Source: Cycas panzhihuaensis (lineage: Eukaryota; Cycadophyta). From it: a stretch of DNA of 64,000 nt. The DNA lies in contig CM041465.1 of the NCBI GenBank assembly GCA_023213395.1, positions 196,671,741 to 196,735,740 of the forward strand. The letters are read 5' to 3'. Positions 46,052 through 58,654 of this stretch are shown piece after piece. Below the pieces are notes generated by a model. The model had not been told where the DNA came from. It saw only the letters and a list, made by a program, of their open reading frames with translations, and did not search any database. A program made the position numbers and the translations under genes. How positions within the stretch are numbered: position 1 is the first letter of the stretch; every line of letters starts with the position of its first letter.

Positions 46052-48134
46052 TTATTCGAGGTTAGGCCTCGATGCCCGCCTAGGGGACGAATCGCACGGT
46101 GGGGCGTCGCGTGGGTGCTGTGCCCGGCAATGGGCATCGTCATGGAAACACTCCCCGTGGATGGAACACCATCTCTTCTCAAGGGGAGGATCGATCCTCC
46201 TTACTTGAGAAGGCTGGGTGTTACCCCCTTTGGAGGGCATCGCACGAGAAGCTTGCTGAACAGGTTTATGGGAGGTCAGCGACAAAGGAGGTTGGAGTTT
46301 TAGCTCCTTCATCGTGCGCTCAAACGAGCGAATAGCGGATATGAGGGGATCTAGGGTCCTCTCAGTCGGATGAGAGGTGGACCTAGCGGGCTGCAAAGGT
46401 TTGGTTTCCTTCACTGGAGGAGGCACCTCGCGACGTTGCGAGGGCTTAGGAGGTTTCTTGAGTCCAGCTTGGATCTCAATGGCCTCCAACGCCAAGCACC
46501 TCGTAATCGCGGAGTCACATGTAGTTGCCCCCATCTTGAGGACTTCCACATGCACTTCGGGGCGAAGTGCGTTGATGAAAAGATCTCGCTTCAACTCTTA
46601 AGGCAACGTGGCCTTGGTAGAGTGAAGCAGATCATGAAAGCATCACACAAAGTCACGATTCATCTCATCGTGACCTTGTTTAAGCGACAGAAGCATCTTC
46701 ATTCTGCTTTCGAATGGGCGGGCTATGTCAAAATAGTTGACGAACTCGTCTACCAATTGCTGGAACGAAGAAATCGAATGAGCGGGAAGGCGGTAGAACC
46801 ACTTGAGGGCATCGCCCTATAAGGACAGTGGAAAAAGCTTCATAAGGATATGGTCGTAAGCCCAATAATCGATGCACGCCATAGAGAAACTGCGTACATG
46901 CTCGGTTGGGTCTTGCGACGAAGTTCCGTCGAATTTGAGAACTTCAAGAGGGTGAGGCGGCAGGTTGGTCCTTAGCGCCTCAACAGATAATGGCGTCGAC
47001 CTATAGTCCATGAAAGGACGTGTCCTCACTTGGGCTAATGGATCAATGACCGGCAAAGGAATGGATGGGGGAGGTAAACCCATCCCTCCTTGGGGAAACG
47101 CCCCTTGTTAGAAAGGGGTCATGTAAACGCCACGAAAAGGAGGTATGCTCCTTGCGACGGCAAGACAAGAATGGGAGTTGCGCGCAACTAAACGAGGGGT
47201 GAGGGATCGAGTTTTGCCCATATGGGCCACCCGTAGGTGGTGCAACTCCATATGGGTGCAACGGGTCCACCCTATAAACAGGAAGATGGTTTCCCCTGGC
47301 TTACCCCCACGGTTGAGACGTGTAACCTGGGGGCACGTAAAGGGAAGAACCACTAGCAGAGTTTGGAACATATGTAGGAGTGGGTCCTACATAGTTAGCG
47401 GCGACAGCACTAGTAGGACCTTGAGGCCTACTAGGGAATGCGTGTGCCACGTTCGAAGGTAGCGCATGCGTTTGACTCGGGAGCGGCATGCTGGCCCTGA
47501 GTTGGGGAAAGGTCATGCCACAAACGGGTCCTGAAGAAGTAGGACCACGGCTAGAAGCAGGCGGCGCAACGCTTTCCCTAGGAGCCGGGGTAGACACGGC
47601 ATAGGATGAGTGTACGCGGGTAGAAGCATCAATCGTCGTAGAAGGCGCAGGGATGGATGAGGAAGATGTTATTTTGCGTAACACTTCTTCAAACCATCTG
47701 GGATGCGGCTGGCGGTGAGTTGTTCGGAAGTACTCGCTAATCGCCTCGACTACCTCGGCGGGAGGGGTATCCTCATAACCATACGAAGTCGACGAGATCT
47801 CGAAAGTAGGGGATCCCTCAGGACGCTCCTCGTAAGGCTCACCCCTGGGATGGTGAGTCTCGTGAGGAGCCGGATCTTCCGCTGTGTGAGCGGAAGGATG
47901 AAAGTCATCAGGATGGAATTGATCATTTGGATAGTAGATGGAATCATCTCCCCCATGGGCGGATTCCGGAATAGATGCAGGGAACTCTTGAGTTCCCGAA
48001 GTCATGGTATGGTAGGCCCAATCGGACGGGTAACCTTCCATTGTCGAATCGGGTTTCGACGACAGAAGGGAACGATGCGATTGGTCTTCTAACAACGGAG
48101 GCAAACCTCGCAAGCAACGCGAGAAATGTCGCAT
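46052..48134 (-). pseudogene. gag: Element C gag
   Basis: ATG at 48134 begins a 277-codon Ser/Pro-rich stretch (to 47301). The core follows at 47083-46817 (PFMDYRSTPLSVEALRTN, EHVRSFSMACIDYWAYDH) and GDALKWFY after a stop. 46594-46052 holds the last helices, a basic Pro-rich region and the zinc-knuckle-like WCSIHGECFHDDAHC (C-x2-H-x4-H-x4-C). The 5' leader 48135-48290 is short and non-coding. Confidence 0.88.
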
Positions 48135-48290
48135 GCAACGCCTTTGTGAGTGTTGTTAGAAGAAACAAAAGAGGAAAAGAAGGAAAGCGAAGCGTGCGCG
48201 TTGGGGGTTGCCCAGCTAAAAATACGAAAAATGGAACTACCTAGAGGCAAGAACACCGGCAAGAAGGGGAAGCGAATTTAGCTCTCTCAT

Positions 48291-48310
48291 CGGTCCCAAG
48301 ATGGTCGCCA
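48291..48310 (-). other. Element C primer-binding site
   Basis: Minus strand TGGCGACCATCTTGGGACCG, one base from the LTR end, same geometry as element B (TGGTGACCATACTGGGGACC). The tRNA is not identified here. Confidence 0.85.
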
Positions 48311-48311
48311 G

Positions 48312-50854
48312 TGAAACGCTCGCTACAGGGCGGTGATCCTACGTCTAGCAAAGGGGTATAAAAAGACGCTATGCTAACTAAGCCAGACAGCGAGGATCTC
48401 ACCTCGCAGGACGTACATACGCCAGAGCGCAGGTTTGGGACTGCAAGGTGCCTGGTTGCTTCCAGGTAGCCATGAAAAAACGAGGCCTTCCTACCCTTCA
48501 GATGGCCAGGAAAGAAAGGAAACGCCTCGCGCGTTGCGTCTTCTCAAGGCAATGAGAAGGCAACGAAGGCAAGGGACAACTAATCCAATATGCAAGCAGA
48601 TGTGGCAACAGGGTAGCTCGGGTACAACACAAGTGGGTTACCTACGCTATGCTATGTAAAGTAGGAAAATAGTGCAAGAAAATAAATGCTTCTCCCTCTT
48701 TTATCCTTTATGTTCTTTTATCTTTTCTTATCTATTCAGACAAATGTAAAAGAAAAGAAATAGCGTAAAAGGAAGTACGAGGGATACAAGAGAAATACCC
48801 GGATCCGGCATTCGGGTGGAGGTGTGGCTTGTCTCTCTAAGTCGCACTCCTTCTTTCTCCTTTCTCCACGCATGCAAGGCCGATCAACGGTGGTAGAGGG
48901 GTCCACTTACCTCCCCTTGAGCATGCCAAACTAGATGAAATGAAAGGAACTGAAAAGGAACTTGGAACTAAGAAAGAGAAATACCGTGCAAGGAACTAAC
49001 CAGCAATGGGCTCGTCCCACGTACCACTTCCGCCAATGCGCGATCCTGCAGACAAGTAAGAAAAAGCACCTTCCCCTCAGAAGAGAGGCTACAAGATACA
49101 CCAAGAGATATATGCATGCGTATATAAATGGAGATCAACTGAAACTAAGTACTAAACTATGCATTAGAATGTAGCAAAATGAAATAAAAGTGTACAAGAG
49201 ACTCTCACATTGCCATATACCACAAACACACGAAATGGGACTGAGTATAGCCTCGGGATGGCTAACTCACCCACAGGAGGTCTCCACGGAGTTCAGGAAG
49301 GAAACATCAGGTGGTAACAAGGTGGAGGCGAGTTATCTTAGGCCAGTCGGGATGCCCTAACAAAATCCCCTAAACTTCTTCAACTCGTTCCTTGATAAAG
49401 CATGTATGGCAAGGGGAAGAGGACAAGGGACGGAACCCTTGGGGAGAAGGACAGCAATGGGGGACGGAACCCCGCCTACCTCCCTCGAATCCTCGTGTAT
49501 ATGCCCTTACACTGGCTGACTAAGGAAAGAGTAAAAGAGGGTTTGGAGAAAATGGAGGGGGCTCCAAGGAAACACCGGGAAAGTAGCTCTAATTTAGGGT
49601 AGCACTATGGGATAGCTATGGCTAGTAATGATCACTTTCGTTTGGAAGTAAAAGAGGCAAAACAGAAAAAGAAATTAATGGACTACTTGCTAGTAAATAC
49701 AAGAAAGTTACAAGTAAAAAACCAAGGAATTGCAAGTAAAGACCAAGAAGTTGCAAGTAAAAACTGAGAAGTTGCAAGCAAAAAAACTAAGAAGTACCTT
49801 GGATGGGAGACTAAGCATGTACTATGCCACTTGGAGCAAAGCAAAGAACAGGTTGGTTATAAGTAATATAATAATGCGGGTATGGCTGAAAGAAGCTCCT
49901 TGCAAGCTTGGAGCTTTGGAGTTGATCCTTGAGACAGCCTTTTGAGTGAAGAAGATCCTTGAATCCTTGAGCACCTGCAAGGGGAATGGAGTTGGTTCTG
50001 GAAAGCAGTAAGGGGCAGCAATGGCCCTACAAAATCCAGCTGATGGCAGCCCACTTCACCTCCTCCAGTTGTTGTGTATGAAGTTGTTTGTTTTCTGTGT
50101 GTTTTCCCTGTGCAAAGTCTTTGAAATTCTTCTTGGGAGTTTAAAAAATGAGCAAAAAGTCCTCGAAAGGATGGGAGGAAAATTCCCTTTATCCTGCTCA
50201 CGAGGTGAACGCTGGGGATGTCGATGCGTCTCAATCAATGAAGCCACGCGGCGGCACGAAAAAAAGCTAAACGTGGTTCTCTTACAAATTTCAAACAACA
50301 GTATCATGCAACTCTGCATCACCGCAAACTCTGTGGTACCGCTTAGTTTACCGTGGTATCAGCCTGAAACTAAAAAAAGAGAAAAAAAGAGCAGAAAAAT
50401 TAGGTTTTGAGGCAAAAACAAAGGCCAAACATGAATTAGAGCAGCTGAGGGAGTGCCCAGGCAGTGGGCAAGTACCCAAAATAATGCAAAGGGTCCTAAC
50501 TAAGGGTTAAACCGGACTTAGGAAGGACTGCAACATAGGCAACATGTTGTAACAAGAACAAGTTGGACTGACGGAAACATCCCGGGAGACCGTGGAGATA
50601 CCGTGGGTGGTTGTGCGTCATACGGGGTGTAACATTCACTGAGGAATGCCCCCGCTGTGAGTCGTCATAGGATGAAGGCGTGCCGTAGGCACATGCATAA
50701 TGAACAAGTAGAAAAGTAATGCATGCAGGCAGGCATATGTCAAGCAACCTACTCTAAATACCCTCAATCGACCATGGGCAAGCAAAGTAAGAAAATATAC
50801 ATGAATAAACCTGCATCGATGGGTCTCCGGTCCATTCCCAGTAGCTGGGAAACA
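48312..50854 (-). repeat. Element C 5' LTR (2543 bp)
   Basis: Plus-strand edges are tgaaacgctcgctac (left) and gctgggaaaca (right), that is TGTTTCCCAGC...GTTTCA in sense. Closely matches 31669-31737 plus 34237-36731. The target duplication agagg follows at 50855-50859. Confidence 0.95.
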
Positions 50855-51486
50855 AGAGGCAAACCCTCTCCTCCTACTTTACCACTGTTGGTCCATCCCT
50901 ACATTTCTACTAGCTAATAATAGGCTAGGTTTTAGATAGTTTAGGAAGGTAAGAGAGGTACATATGGCTAGAGTTCAGACTCCCATAGTTGCCTCTCCTA
51001 ATACAACCCCTTCTTACTAAGCTTCTTTTATTCCTTACCCATTACTCATTCTAACAAACCTTGTAGGGTGTGATCCATACACATTGGCAACTTCATGATA
51101 TTTGGGACATTTAGCTTTTTCTCTCTTAATATATATGTATGCCATGCTTGATTAACTATTATGCTTTACCCTCACCATTCCCTTTTGCAAACTTTTGTAG
51201 ATTTTATAACTTTCATAACACTCTGAAACCCTTGCACATGATTTCTTCCTCACACCTTTTGTTATTATTCATATTGCCCATAAGGGACCTAATCTTTGGG
51301 AGGTGTTCCATTTATAAGAGCTAGCCATTTTGAGGCTACCATCCGCTTCTCCTTCAAACCTACTTTTTCCCAAAGTGTGTATGAGAACATTATTATGTGT
51401 AAAGAAAAATAACATACTTTTTTCATTTTTTCTTTTGGCATACAAGGTAACCTTGATTTTCACTTTAGTAAGACACACACATACAA

Positions 51487-51819
51487 CTATATGTTGGAGC
51501 ATGTGATGCTAACAATCACAAGAAAGTCCTCTTCCCAAATCACCTTGGAGCTTTTGGTGCAATAGTGACCCGTGACAAGTGGTATTAGAGTGACCAGGGT
51601 TCAAAACTAGTCCTGTGTACCATGATAGCATACCCGAAGATACGTGAAGGTGTTGGGGGTGGCACCAAGGAACTTCGTGGTGGACATGCATGCCATGTAG
51701 GCACAGTCAACTCTTCGTGATAGGGGAGTGTTGGAGCATATGATGCTAACTATCATGAAAAAGTCCTCTTCCTAAATCACCCTAGGCCTTTTGGTGTAAC
51801 GATGTCCTGTGACACTATA
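51487..51819 (+). mobile_element. TRIM (terminal-repeat retrotransposon in miniature), 323 bp plus target duplication
   Basis: Two 86-bp terminal repeats (51492-51577 and 51729-51814), both TGTTGGAGCAT...GTGACA. Perfect 5-bp duplication CTATA (51487-51491, 51815-51819). Primer site TGGTATTAGAGT at 51580-51591 and polypurine tract aggggag at 51722-51728. The 151-bp interior has no coding capacity, so it would depend on enzymes from other elements. About 16 differences between the repeats by eye, so it is old. It interrupts E's 3' LTR. Confidence 0.95.
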
Positions 51820-53197
51820 TACATGCATACATATGTTTATTTCTTGTGAGGTTTACTTGTACACAAGATAAGGCATCCTCTTAGGCAAGCGAAGTCATAC
51901 CATAATAAAGAGGTATGGTTCTCTTTTTCATCTCTACTTCTTTTTTTATTTTCTTTTCAAAATCATTTCATTTCTATTTCTTTACTTTACAAATACTTTG
52001 GGAAGGTAAGGAAGCCCCTTTTATGGCTCCACCCATAATGCTCGCTATAATTTGGAGCATGAAGCCATGAGCGAGGGAGGCACTAGATGAGGGAGTGTGT
52101 CACCACATCAACCGATATATTTCCTGGTGTACTTCTCATAAACTCTTTTCTCACCCTCCTTTTGTTCCCCCTTTCCTAAAAGAAATCTACTTATACATAC
52201 ACGTAGGTTGTATCCCTCCTTTTTTGCATATTTGTACTCCTAGGAAAAGGGTATAAAAGGTATATCCATATACATATACTCTGGTCTTTTGGCTTCCTCT
52301 CCTTCTTGTGAAAAGAATAAGATAATACAGAGCTTTCTTTTCTCCTTTACTTGCATATGTATAGGAAGGTGGCATGAATAGATACATTTTCTTTTAGCAA
52401 AGAAAAGGATAAACTAACAAAATAATCCTCCTTTCCTAGCCATCACTTCTTTGCATCTTGTATATGTGCATGCACATAGGGATAAAGTTGGGGAAACATA
52501 ATTGAAGGCATTTCCTTTTTGCATTAAAAGAAAGCATCGAAAGAAAGGGTCATATAAATCATTTCTCTCTTCGCTCTCTTTTACCTCCTTAAATTAATTT
52601 CTTAAAGAAAGAAAAAGAGAGTGAGCCTAAAAGTGGGTGTTTATTAGTTGTATGTGTTCTTTTCTTAAGGCCAAGACTTTGATTTTACTACATCATCTCA
52701 TAACTAAAATAAAGGAAATCACCTAAACCCTTAGCATAACTAGATAAACCTTATATTTAGACTAGACCCTAAGGGAAACTCCTTTAGGTAACCTTAAAGG
52801 CAACCCTTAGGAGTCTTATCCCTTAAGTTTGGCCCTTGTATATGCCAAACCTCTCCTTTTCCTTCAACCAACCACTTCTTTCCTCTTATTATTAGGTTTC
52901 CTTTCTACAAGAAACCATTATCCAGTCATCTCCTCCTTAAAAGGAAGCATTTTCTCTCTTCTCTTTCACCTTAAGGGTAGGAGAGCCCATCCACAGCTAC
53001 TCAGTAATCCAAGGATGCCCTTATTGAATCCAAATCCAAGGAAGTACTCACATAAAGGGGAATATCTTAAGTGTTATTCATGAGTCCCCAAACCTATGTT
53101 CTAATACATGGACACCCTTTAAGGGTGACTTATCCTCCTTTCTAAGACCCTTAAGCCCCCATTATAGTTATAGTGTTGTCTTAGGCACTCTTATCCA

Positions 53198-55808
53198 TAG
53201 TGAACCCCCTAGAGGCACACTTCTAAATAAATTAATGACTCATCAAATTTAATATCTCGACTAATTATAATTTTTCTCCCTTTTAAATCTCATAGTCTAT
53301 TAGGCTTATTTTGATTAGAATACCCTATAAAAATACACTTCAAACTCTTACGATCTAGCTTTTTATGATCTTTATCTAGGATATGTGTATATACAATCCA
53401 CCTAAATATTTTTAAATGGTTATTGAAAGGTTTATGATCAGTCTAGTTTTCTTCGAGGGTCATGTTATGAATTACTTGAATGGGTACCCAGTTTAGAATG
53501 TAAACAGTAGTCACCATAACCTCTTTCCAAAACATCAAGTTTTTTAGTGCACCCTACACCTTACCATCTCTATCATGATATGATTTTTCCTTTCTACGAC
53601 ACCATTTTGTCATGGGATATACAAGATAGTAAATTCCTATTTTACACTATAAACCTAGTAGAAGTGATCAAATACATGATTGTCATATTCCTTGCCATTA
53701 TCACTTCTTAATATGTTAATCTTCTTATCACTTCTATTTTCTACACTCATTTTCTAGTCACAAAAGTGATCAAATATATTTAACTTGTTCTTTAGGAAAT
53801 ATACCCATGCCTTCCTAATGTAATCATCCATAAACACTCAGGTGTACTAAGCTCCTAATATTGAAGGGTTTGGGAGTGGACCCATCACATCTATATGCAC
53901 AAGCTCAAGCTTCTCCTTGGCTCTCTAAGCATTATCCTAAGCAAAAGGATAGCAATAATGCTTCCCATAGATGCACCCTTCACAAATACCATCTGAATAT
54001 GAAATAGATGGTAAGCCTTCTATTATTTTCAACCTTTTTAGTAGTCTAATACTTTTACAATTAAGGTGACCTAGGTAACCATGCTATAGCTTGCTCACAT
54101 CATCTGCATTGGCATCAAAATCATATGACTTCTTCTAAGATTAAAATTTTTAAATACCCAAAAGTTATATCTAACCTTCCCAGTAGCAATGATAGAGAAA
54201 ATCTACTTAGGATCCTTAATTAGACATCTACCATTACAAAGCTCCACCTTGATTCCTTATTTGTAGATTTCTCAGCTCTAAACTAAATTCAATTGTATCT
54301 TGGGTATATAATAGACTCCTATAAACTTACAACTTGCTAAGGAAACTTTGCCAACACCTTCCACTGGCAACACTCGAGCATCTATAAGGATGATCTTCGT
54401 ACCACTATGATTTTCACTCCATGCATCAAAGTTATGCTTCTAGAAAGAGTTATACTTGTGCACTATAAAGTCCAAAATCTAGTAGTCTCTTTAACTTGAC
54501 TCGGCTAATAAGGCTAATACTCTGACTCAATACTTTGTTATACTCTTCCCTTTATCATCCTGACTAACTTTATATTTATCCCATCTCTTAAACCAACATT
54601 TCTTTTCTCTATCACTTTCCTTCTTACAATAATTATATTGACCATTAAATTTCTTCTTTTCTTGAGAGTCTTATATAGACCTTTGTGTGAACTACTCCTC
54701 TTGAATGGCCTCTTTCCTCTGTCTTCGTGACTAAGGCCTAACTCAATTCAGAACCTCTGAGCATCCTATTATATTTTAACTTAGAATCCTCTACTAGAAT
54801 AAGATTCTTTATGTCATCAAATATCTCTGCCTCTATCATCTCATCTCTACAATAAATGGTCTAAAAAGTGGCAAAAGCAGTTAGCAACTTCAACATGATT
54901 ATCATAAAAAAAAACACATCATCAATCAAATTTAGCTTTAACTCTTCTAACTTATTCCTCAAGTTAGTGATTTTATTTAGATAGGAACTTATGTTAGTCT
55001 CATTTTCTACTCTAGAGTTGATAAGCTTTTACATTAAGGCCAAATGTCTATTCATCTTCTTCTTTTCAAAAGTTTCACACTATTTTGCTCATATTTCATC
55101 TAGTTATTCTAATTTATAAACCAATGCCATCTAGCCAAGTGCCAATGATAGTTTCAACAATCTAATGACCATAAACTACTTCTATTGAAGTCATACGTAT
55201 TTTTTATAATCAAGCATGATTACATCCGCTTTCTCCTTAATAATCACCTAGAGTTGATTTGCCATCAAGATTAACTCCATGTTGGTCTTCCACTCTTTGA
55301 AATTATTGCCATTAATGATAACTTTGGACATCACATGATCCATCTTAAGAAATGGACTTCACCATGTGAGTTAATATCATTAGACTAATAAACTTATAGT
55401 CTTTTAGATAAAACCTATACTATTGTGATCACCTCCTTCTTAAACACACTTACTGGGGATCATTGAACAAAGATTATGCATGTCACAATGACTCACCAAT
55501 AGGCTCTAAATAAGTCCTTAAAATACATTAAAATTTACTTTAGAAAGACTTAAGATGCCTTAGAGTATGCTTTAAACTAAAGGAATCTCATTATAACACT
55601 AAGTGTACGGTCTTCCAAGTCAGATCCACATGATAAATGACTTAAACAATGATCATATAACACTCCATAAAGCTTAACAAATGAAATATATAAAATATTA
55701 ATAGCTCAAAGGCTTTTTATAAGTTAACTCATGTGAAGAATATGCCAAAATATATATTCTAAAGAAATATGACTTTTTACTTTTGGTCACACATCCTTTT
55801 AATAGTAT
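53198..55808 (-). mobile_element. Element G: Ty1/copia remnant, 5' half of coding region, minus strand
   Basis: Minus-strand order is gag from ATG 55343 (MDHVMSKVIINGNNFKEWK, then KINSRVENETNISSYLNKI-like gag-polypeptide region near 55010), a degenerate zinc knuckle near 54630, and an integrase core with ILRSDNGKEYDNHV near 53700 and NGVVERKN near 53615 (Glu kept). The KCIFIGYS-type region after integrase, near 53340-53260, precedes the left boundary with E's LTR. RT and RNase H are absent, consistent with E having inserted here and the rest lying left of the window. Heavily mutated. Confidence 0.8.
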
Positions 55809-56106
55809 TAAACAGAGTGGATCTATCATTCATCTCCATGCACTAAACATAAAAGCAAGCATAGGAGCAAGAGAGACTTAAGAGAAAGAAAGTAGCTCTC
55901 ACAAAATGGGGAGGTAAGAATGAGCCTCCTCCATTGAGCTTTTACTTTTATATTGAGAGATGGAGCATTAGAATTAGGTGAAATGAAATTACACATAATG
56001 CACATGAAAGTACATTTAGCTTAAGTGATCTAATTTAAAGTTCACTTAAGAATCTTTTTAGAAATAATCAACTAATATAATGACCTTGTATTATTAACCC
56101 TTTTTA
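55809..56106 (-). repeat. Element F 3' LTR
   Basis: Matches 63258-63554. The sense start is TAAAAAGGGTTAAT here against TGAAAATGGTTAAT in the 5' LTR, a mutated terminal G. Confidence 0.9.
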
Positions 56107-56559
56107 ATCTCCCCCTTAATGATAGAAGGTCATTTCATCCTATTTTATTCTATCCTATGACGTCTTCATTTGAGCCTCTTACAAAGAAAACTACTATGAC
56201 ACTTTTATGGGAAACCCTTATGGGGAACAAAACTCACATATTTTTTAATCTACTAACCTGGCTTAGGTGGCTCTTTAAATAAAGCCAGATAGCTAATCAG
56301 TACAATAAATTTTGTAGCTAAAATCTATTGAGTCTCCATATATCATTTAGTCATCCCCCATGCCCTGTTGGGTTTTCATAGGTTTCAATTTTCTAAAATA
56401 ATACAAACCTTATCCTTTTTCATCCACAAGGGGTCTTCATGAATGGGATATAGTAGAGACTTACTCTTATCCTTTTGCGCCCATAAGGGATTTTCATGAA
56501 TGAGATAGAGTATGATGGTCCTATCATAAGCTCATTCAATTAGTTAGAGATGGAGGCCA
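56107..56559 (-). other. Element F 3' untranslated region with polypurine tract
   Basis: Minus-strand taagggggagat (56107-56118) abuts the 3' LTR. The remaining sequence shows no coding motif. Confidence 0.7.
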
Positions 56560-57250
56560 TAAGGCCGAGCTACTTTCAGAACTGTTTCAACTTCACCCTC
56601 TTTAGTGGTTTGGTGAAGATATTAGCCACTTGATCTATTGTGGGATAGTACTCCAGTTAAATTATACCATCATGAACTAGTTCTCTAATCATATGGATTT
56701 TTGTACTTATATATTTGGTACAATCATGAAATATAGGATTTTTAGCCATTTGGATTATAGATTGATTATCTACATGTAAGCTAGTAGAACTTTTTTGGGT
56801 GGTATTTAATATATTCAATAATTTTCTAAGCCATATTACCTCTTTACTTGTCTCAGAAGCAATAATATATTCAACTTCGGTAGTTGAGTCTACAACTATC
56901 TTTTGTCATCTTGATCTCCATGATATTTGTGTTGTTCCAAGAAATGTTACTTACCCAGATGTAGATCTTCATGTGTCTTTATCTCTAATAAAGTCTGATT
57001 CTGTGTATGCATAATGTTTAAATTTTGCATTGGGTTCATATAACAAACCATATTTGCTAGTCATCTTCACGTAACTTAACACTCATAGTATAACTTGCCA
57101 GTGATTCTTCTTAGGATTTATCATAAATCTTGTAAGAATACCGATAGAGTATGTAATATCTAGCCTTGTATTAGTAGTATAGATGAGACTACCTACAAGT
57201 TACATATAAAGTGTTGTGTTTGCCTCCCTAGTATCATCATCAACTGAGAG
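56560..57250 (-). pseudogene. Element F RNase H
   Basis: The last copia domain is readable in mixed frames on the minus strand: an AEVEYIIASE-type block near 56880-56840, then DNQSIIQMAKNPIFHD near 56775-56730, a HMIRELV block near 56690 and a NIFTKPL end near 56610. Frame changes and stops throughout. Confidence 0.8.
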
Positions 57251-58650
57251 TTTAATATTAGGTTCCATAGGTGTATCCACTGGTTAAGCACTTTCCAACT
57301 AAAACTTTGTCAAAAGATCATTGATATATTTTTCTTGGGAGAGATAGATTTTTCCATTGTTTTGAGTTACTTCAATTCTCAAGTAATATTTCATCAACCT
57401 GAGATCAAACAATTCAAAAGTTTTAACAAGGTCCTTCTTCAATTGGTTGATTACTTGTTCACTATTTTCCATTATTAGCATATCATCTATAAAGATTAAG
57501 AGATAAGTGACCTTATCATTTTGGTGCTTAATGAATAATATTGCATCAATATCTTGATAGTCATAAACCTCATATCCAAGTTACCTCATTCTTTTAGACA
57601 ACTTGGTAAACCAAGTACGAGGGGCTTATTTTAGGCTATTCAAGGACTTTCTAAGCCCACAAACCTTATGCTCCTGACTGACAATCTCGTATCCTTCTCG
57701 CTGAGCCATGTAAATTTCTTTTTTAAGGTCCACATTGAGAAATGCAGTCTTAACATCGAGTTGGTGGATTTTCTAACCTTGTTGAGTAGCCAAGGCTATA
57801 AGAGTTTTGATTGTAGACCACTTGGCTATATGAGCAAAGATTTCAATGTAGTTGATGCCTTCCCTTTGTATGAATCATTTTGCTACCAACCTTACCTTAT
57901 GTTTTTCTAAGGTGCCATCTGATCTATACTTATTTTTTAACACCCATTTGTTTTGAACTATCTTCCTTCCAAGTGGTTGATCAACAAGCTCCTATGTACC
58001 ATTCTTAATAAGATATTGGTACTCTTTGTTCATGGCATTTCTCCAAACTTCATGCTTTATAGCTTCTTTATACATTAGTGTCTATTCATTAAAAGTAAGG
58101 TGCAGTTCTTTTGGTTCAAGCTTAATGGAAAGTGATTCATTCATCCTTGCTCTATGGGCACTTCTAGTGCTACTTTTACCTACCTCATCTGGTCGCATGT
58201 CCTTCTGTAGTTGGTAGGCTTCTCAAAAACCTTAAGTTGGGAATGAGGTTTTTATTTCCACAGCCTCTTAGTCTTTATTTTGATCCTGAAAAGTATCATA
58301 TGAAATATTTAGCATAGAGGAAGTTAATGATGCTAGAGAAAATGGGCCAGCTACTAATGATAGAGAAGATGATACTTCTACTATGGCTTTGTCTTTGTCA
58401 ACTTGGCTATTTACAAATGACGGTGCTGGATATATACACATTGTTTGGGAGTCACATCTTATATCCTTGAGGGCTCTATTATCAGATTCCAATATTTTGA
58501 GTAACTGTTAGGTATTTGCCCCCCTAAACTTTAGAATCTAGACATCAAATTCAGTAGCACCATTAAATCGATATGAAGGTATCTTGGAGTCAAGTTTGAG
58601 TAATTGATCTTTAGTCTTTGTAAAGATAACATCTCTAGTGATGATAATTT
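57251..58650 (-). pseudogene. Element F reverse transcriptase
   Basis: Recognisable RT blocks on the minus strand include the catalytic IDDML near 57478-57495 (Tyr of YVDD replaced by Phe or Ile by shift) and the frame 57481-57299 (LMKYYLRIEVTQNNGKIYLSQ), the typical copia FLGIE...G..LSQ.KY region. Upstream to 58650 the sequence is fragmented. Confidence 0.82.
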
Positions 58651-58654
58651 TATG

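Larger units (their letters stand above)
31669..50854 (-). mobile_element. Element C: Tat-lineage retrotransposon, minus strand, nearly complete
   Basis: LTRs are 31669-36731 (3' LTR, holding solo LTR D) and 48312-50854 (5' LTR). Target duplication AGAGG is at 31664-31668 and 50855-50859. Primer site 48291-48310 and polypurine tract 36732-36745. Coding order on the minus strand is gag, protease, RT, RNase H, integrase; then the antisense gene (plus strand) and the second RNase H (minus). More CG-rich than its surroundings with very similar LTRs, so it is the youngest of the three Tat copies. Confidence 0.96.
1..53197 (+). mobile_element. Element E: decayed Tat-lineage Ty3/gypsy retrotransposon, 5' end off window, interrupted by A, C (with D) and TRIM
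   Basis: Own sequence is 1-167, 23004-31668, 50855-51491 and 51815-53197. The fragments rejoin in order with B and C: linker peptide, RT, RNase H, integrase, foldback, antisense gene, second RNase H, polypurine tract (30522-30535) and a long 3' LTR starting tgtttcc at 30536. All coding parts are riddled with stops and AT-rich, so this is the oldest Tat copy here. The right end, near 53197 (...cttatcca), is inferred from B's LTR end (...gcgcatcca) and from copia coding that resumes at once. The 5' LTR, gag and most of the protease lie left of the window. Confidence 0.85.
30536..53197 (+). repeat. Element E 3' LTR, split by element C and the TRIM
   Basis: Starts tgtttcctagctattgggaat, like the B and C LTR starts. 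Pieces are 30536-31668, 50855-51491 and 51815-53197, about 3.1 kb without the duplicated targets. A TATA-like atatttaag lies near 30936. AT-rich. The right end is inferred (cttatcca at 53190-53197). Confidence 0.75.

Noticed and set aside
51492-51814. Host small RNA or MITE
   Set aside because: Direct (not inverted) terminal repeats, primer site, purine tract and 5-bp duplication identify a TRIM.
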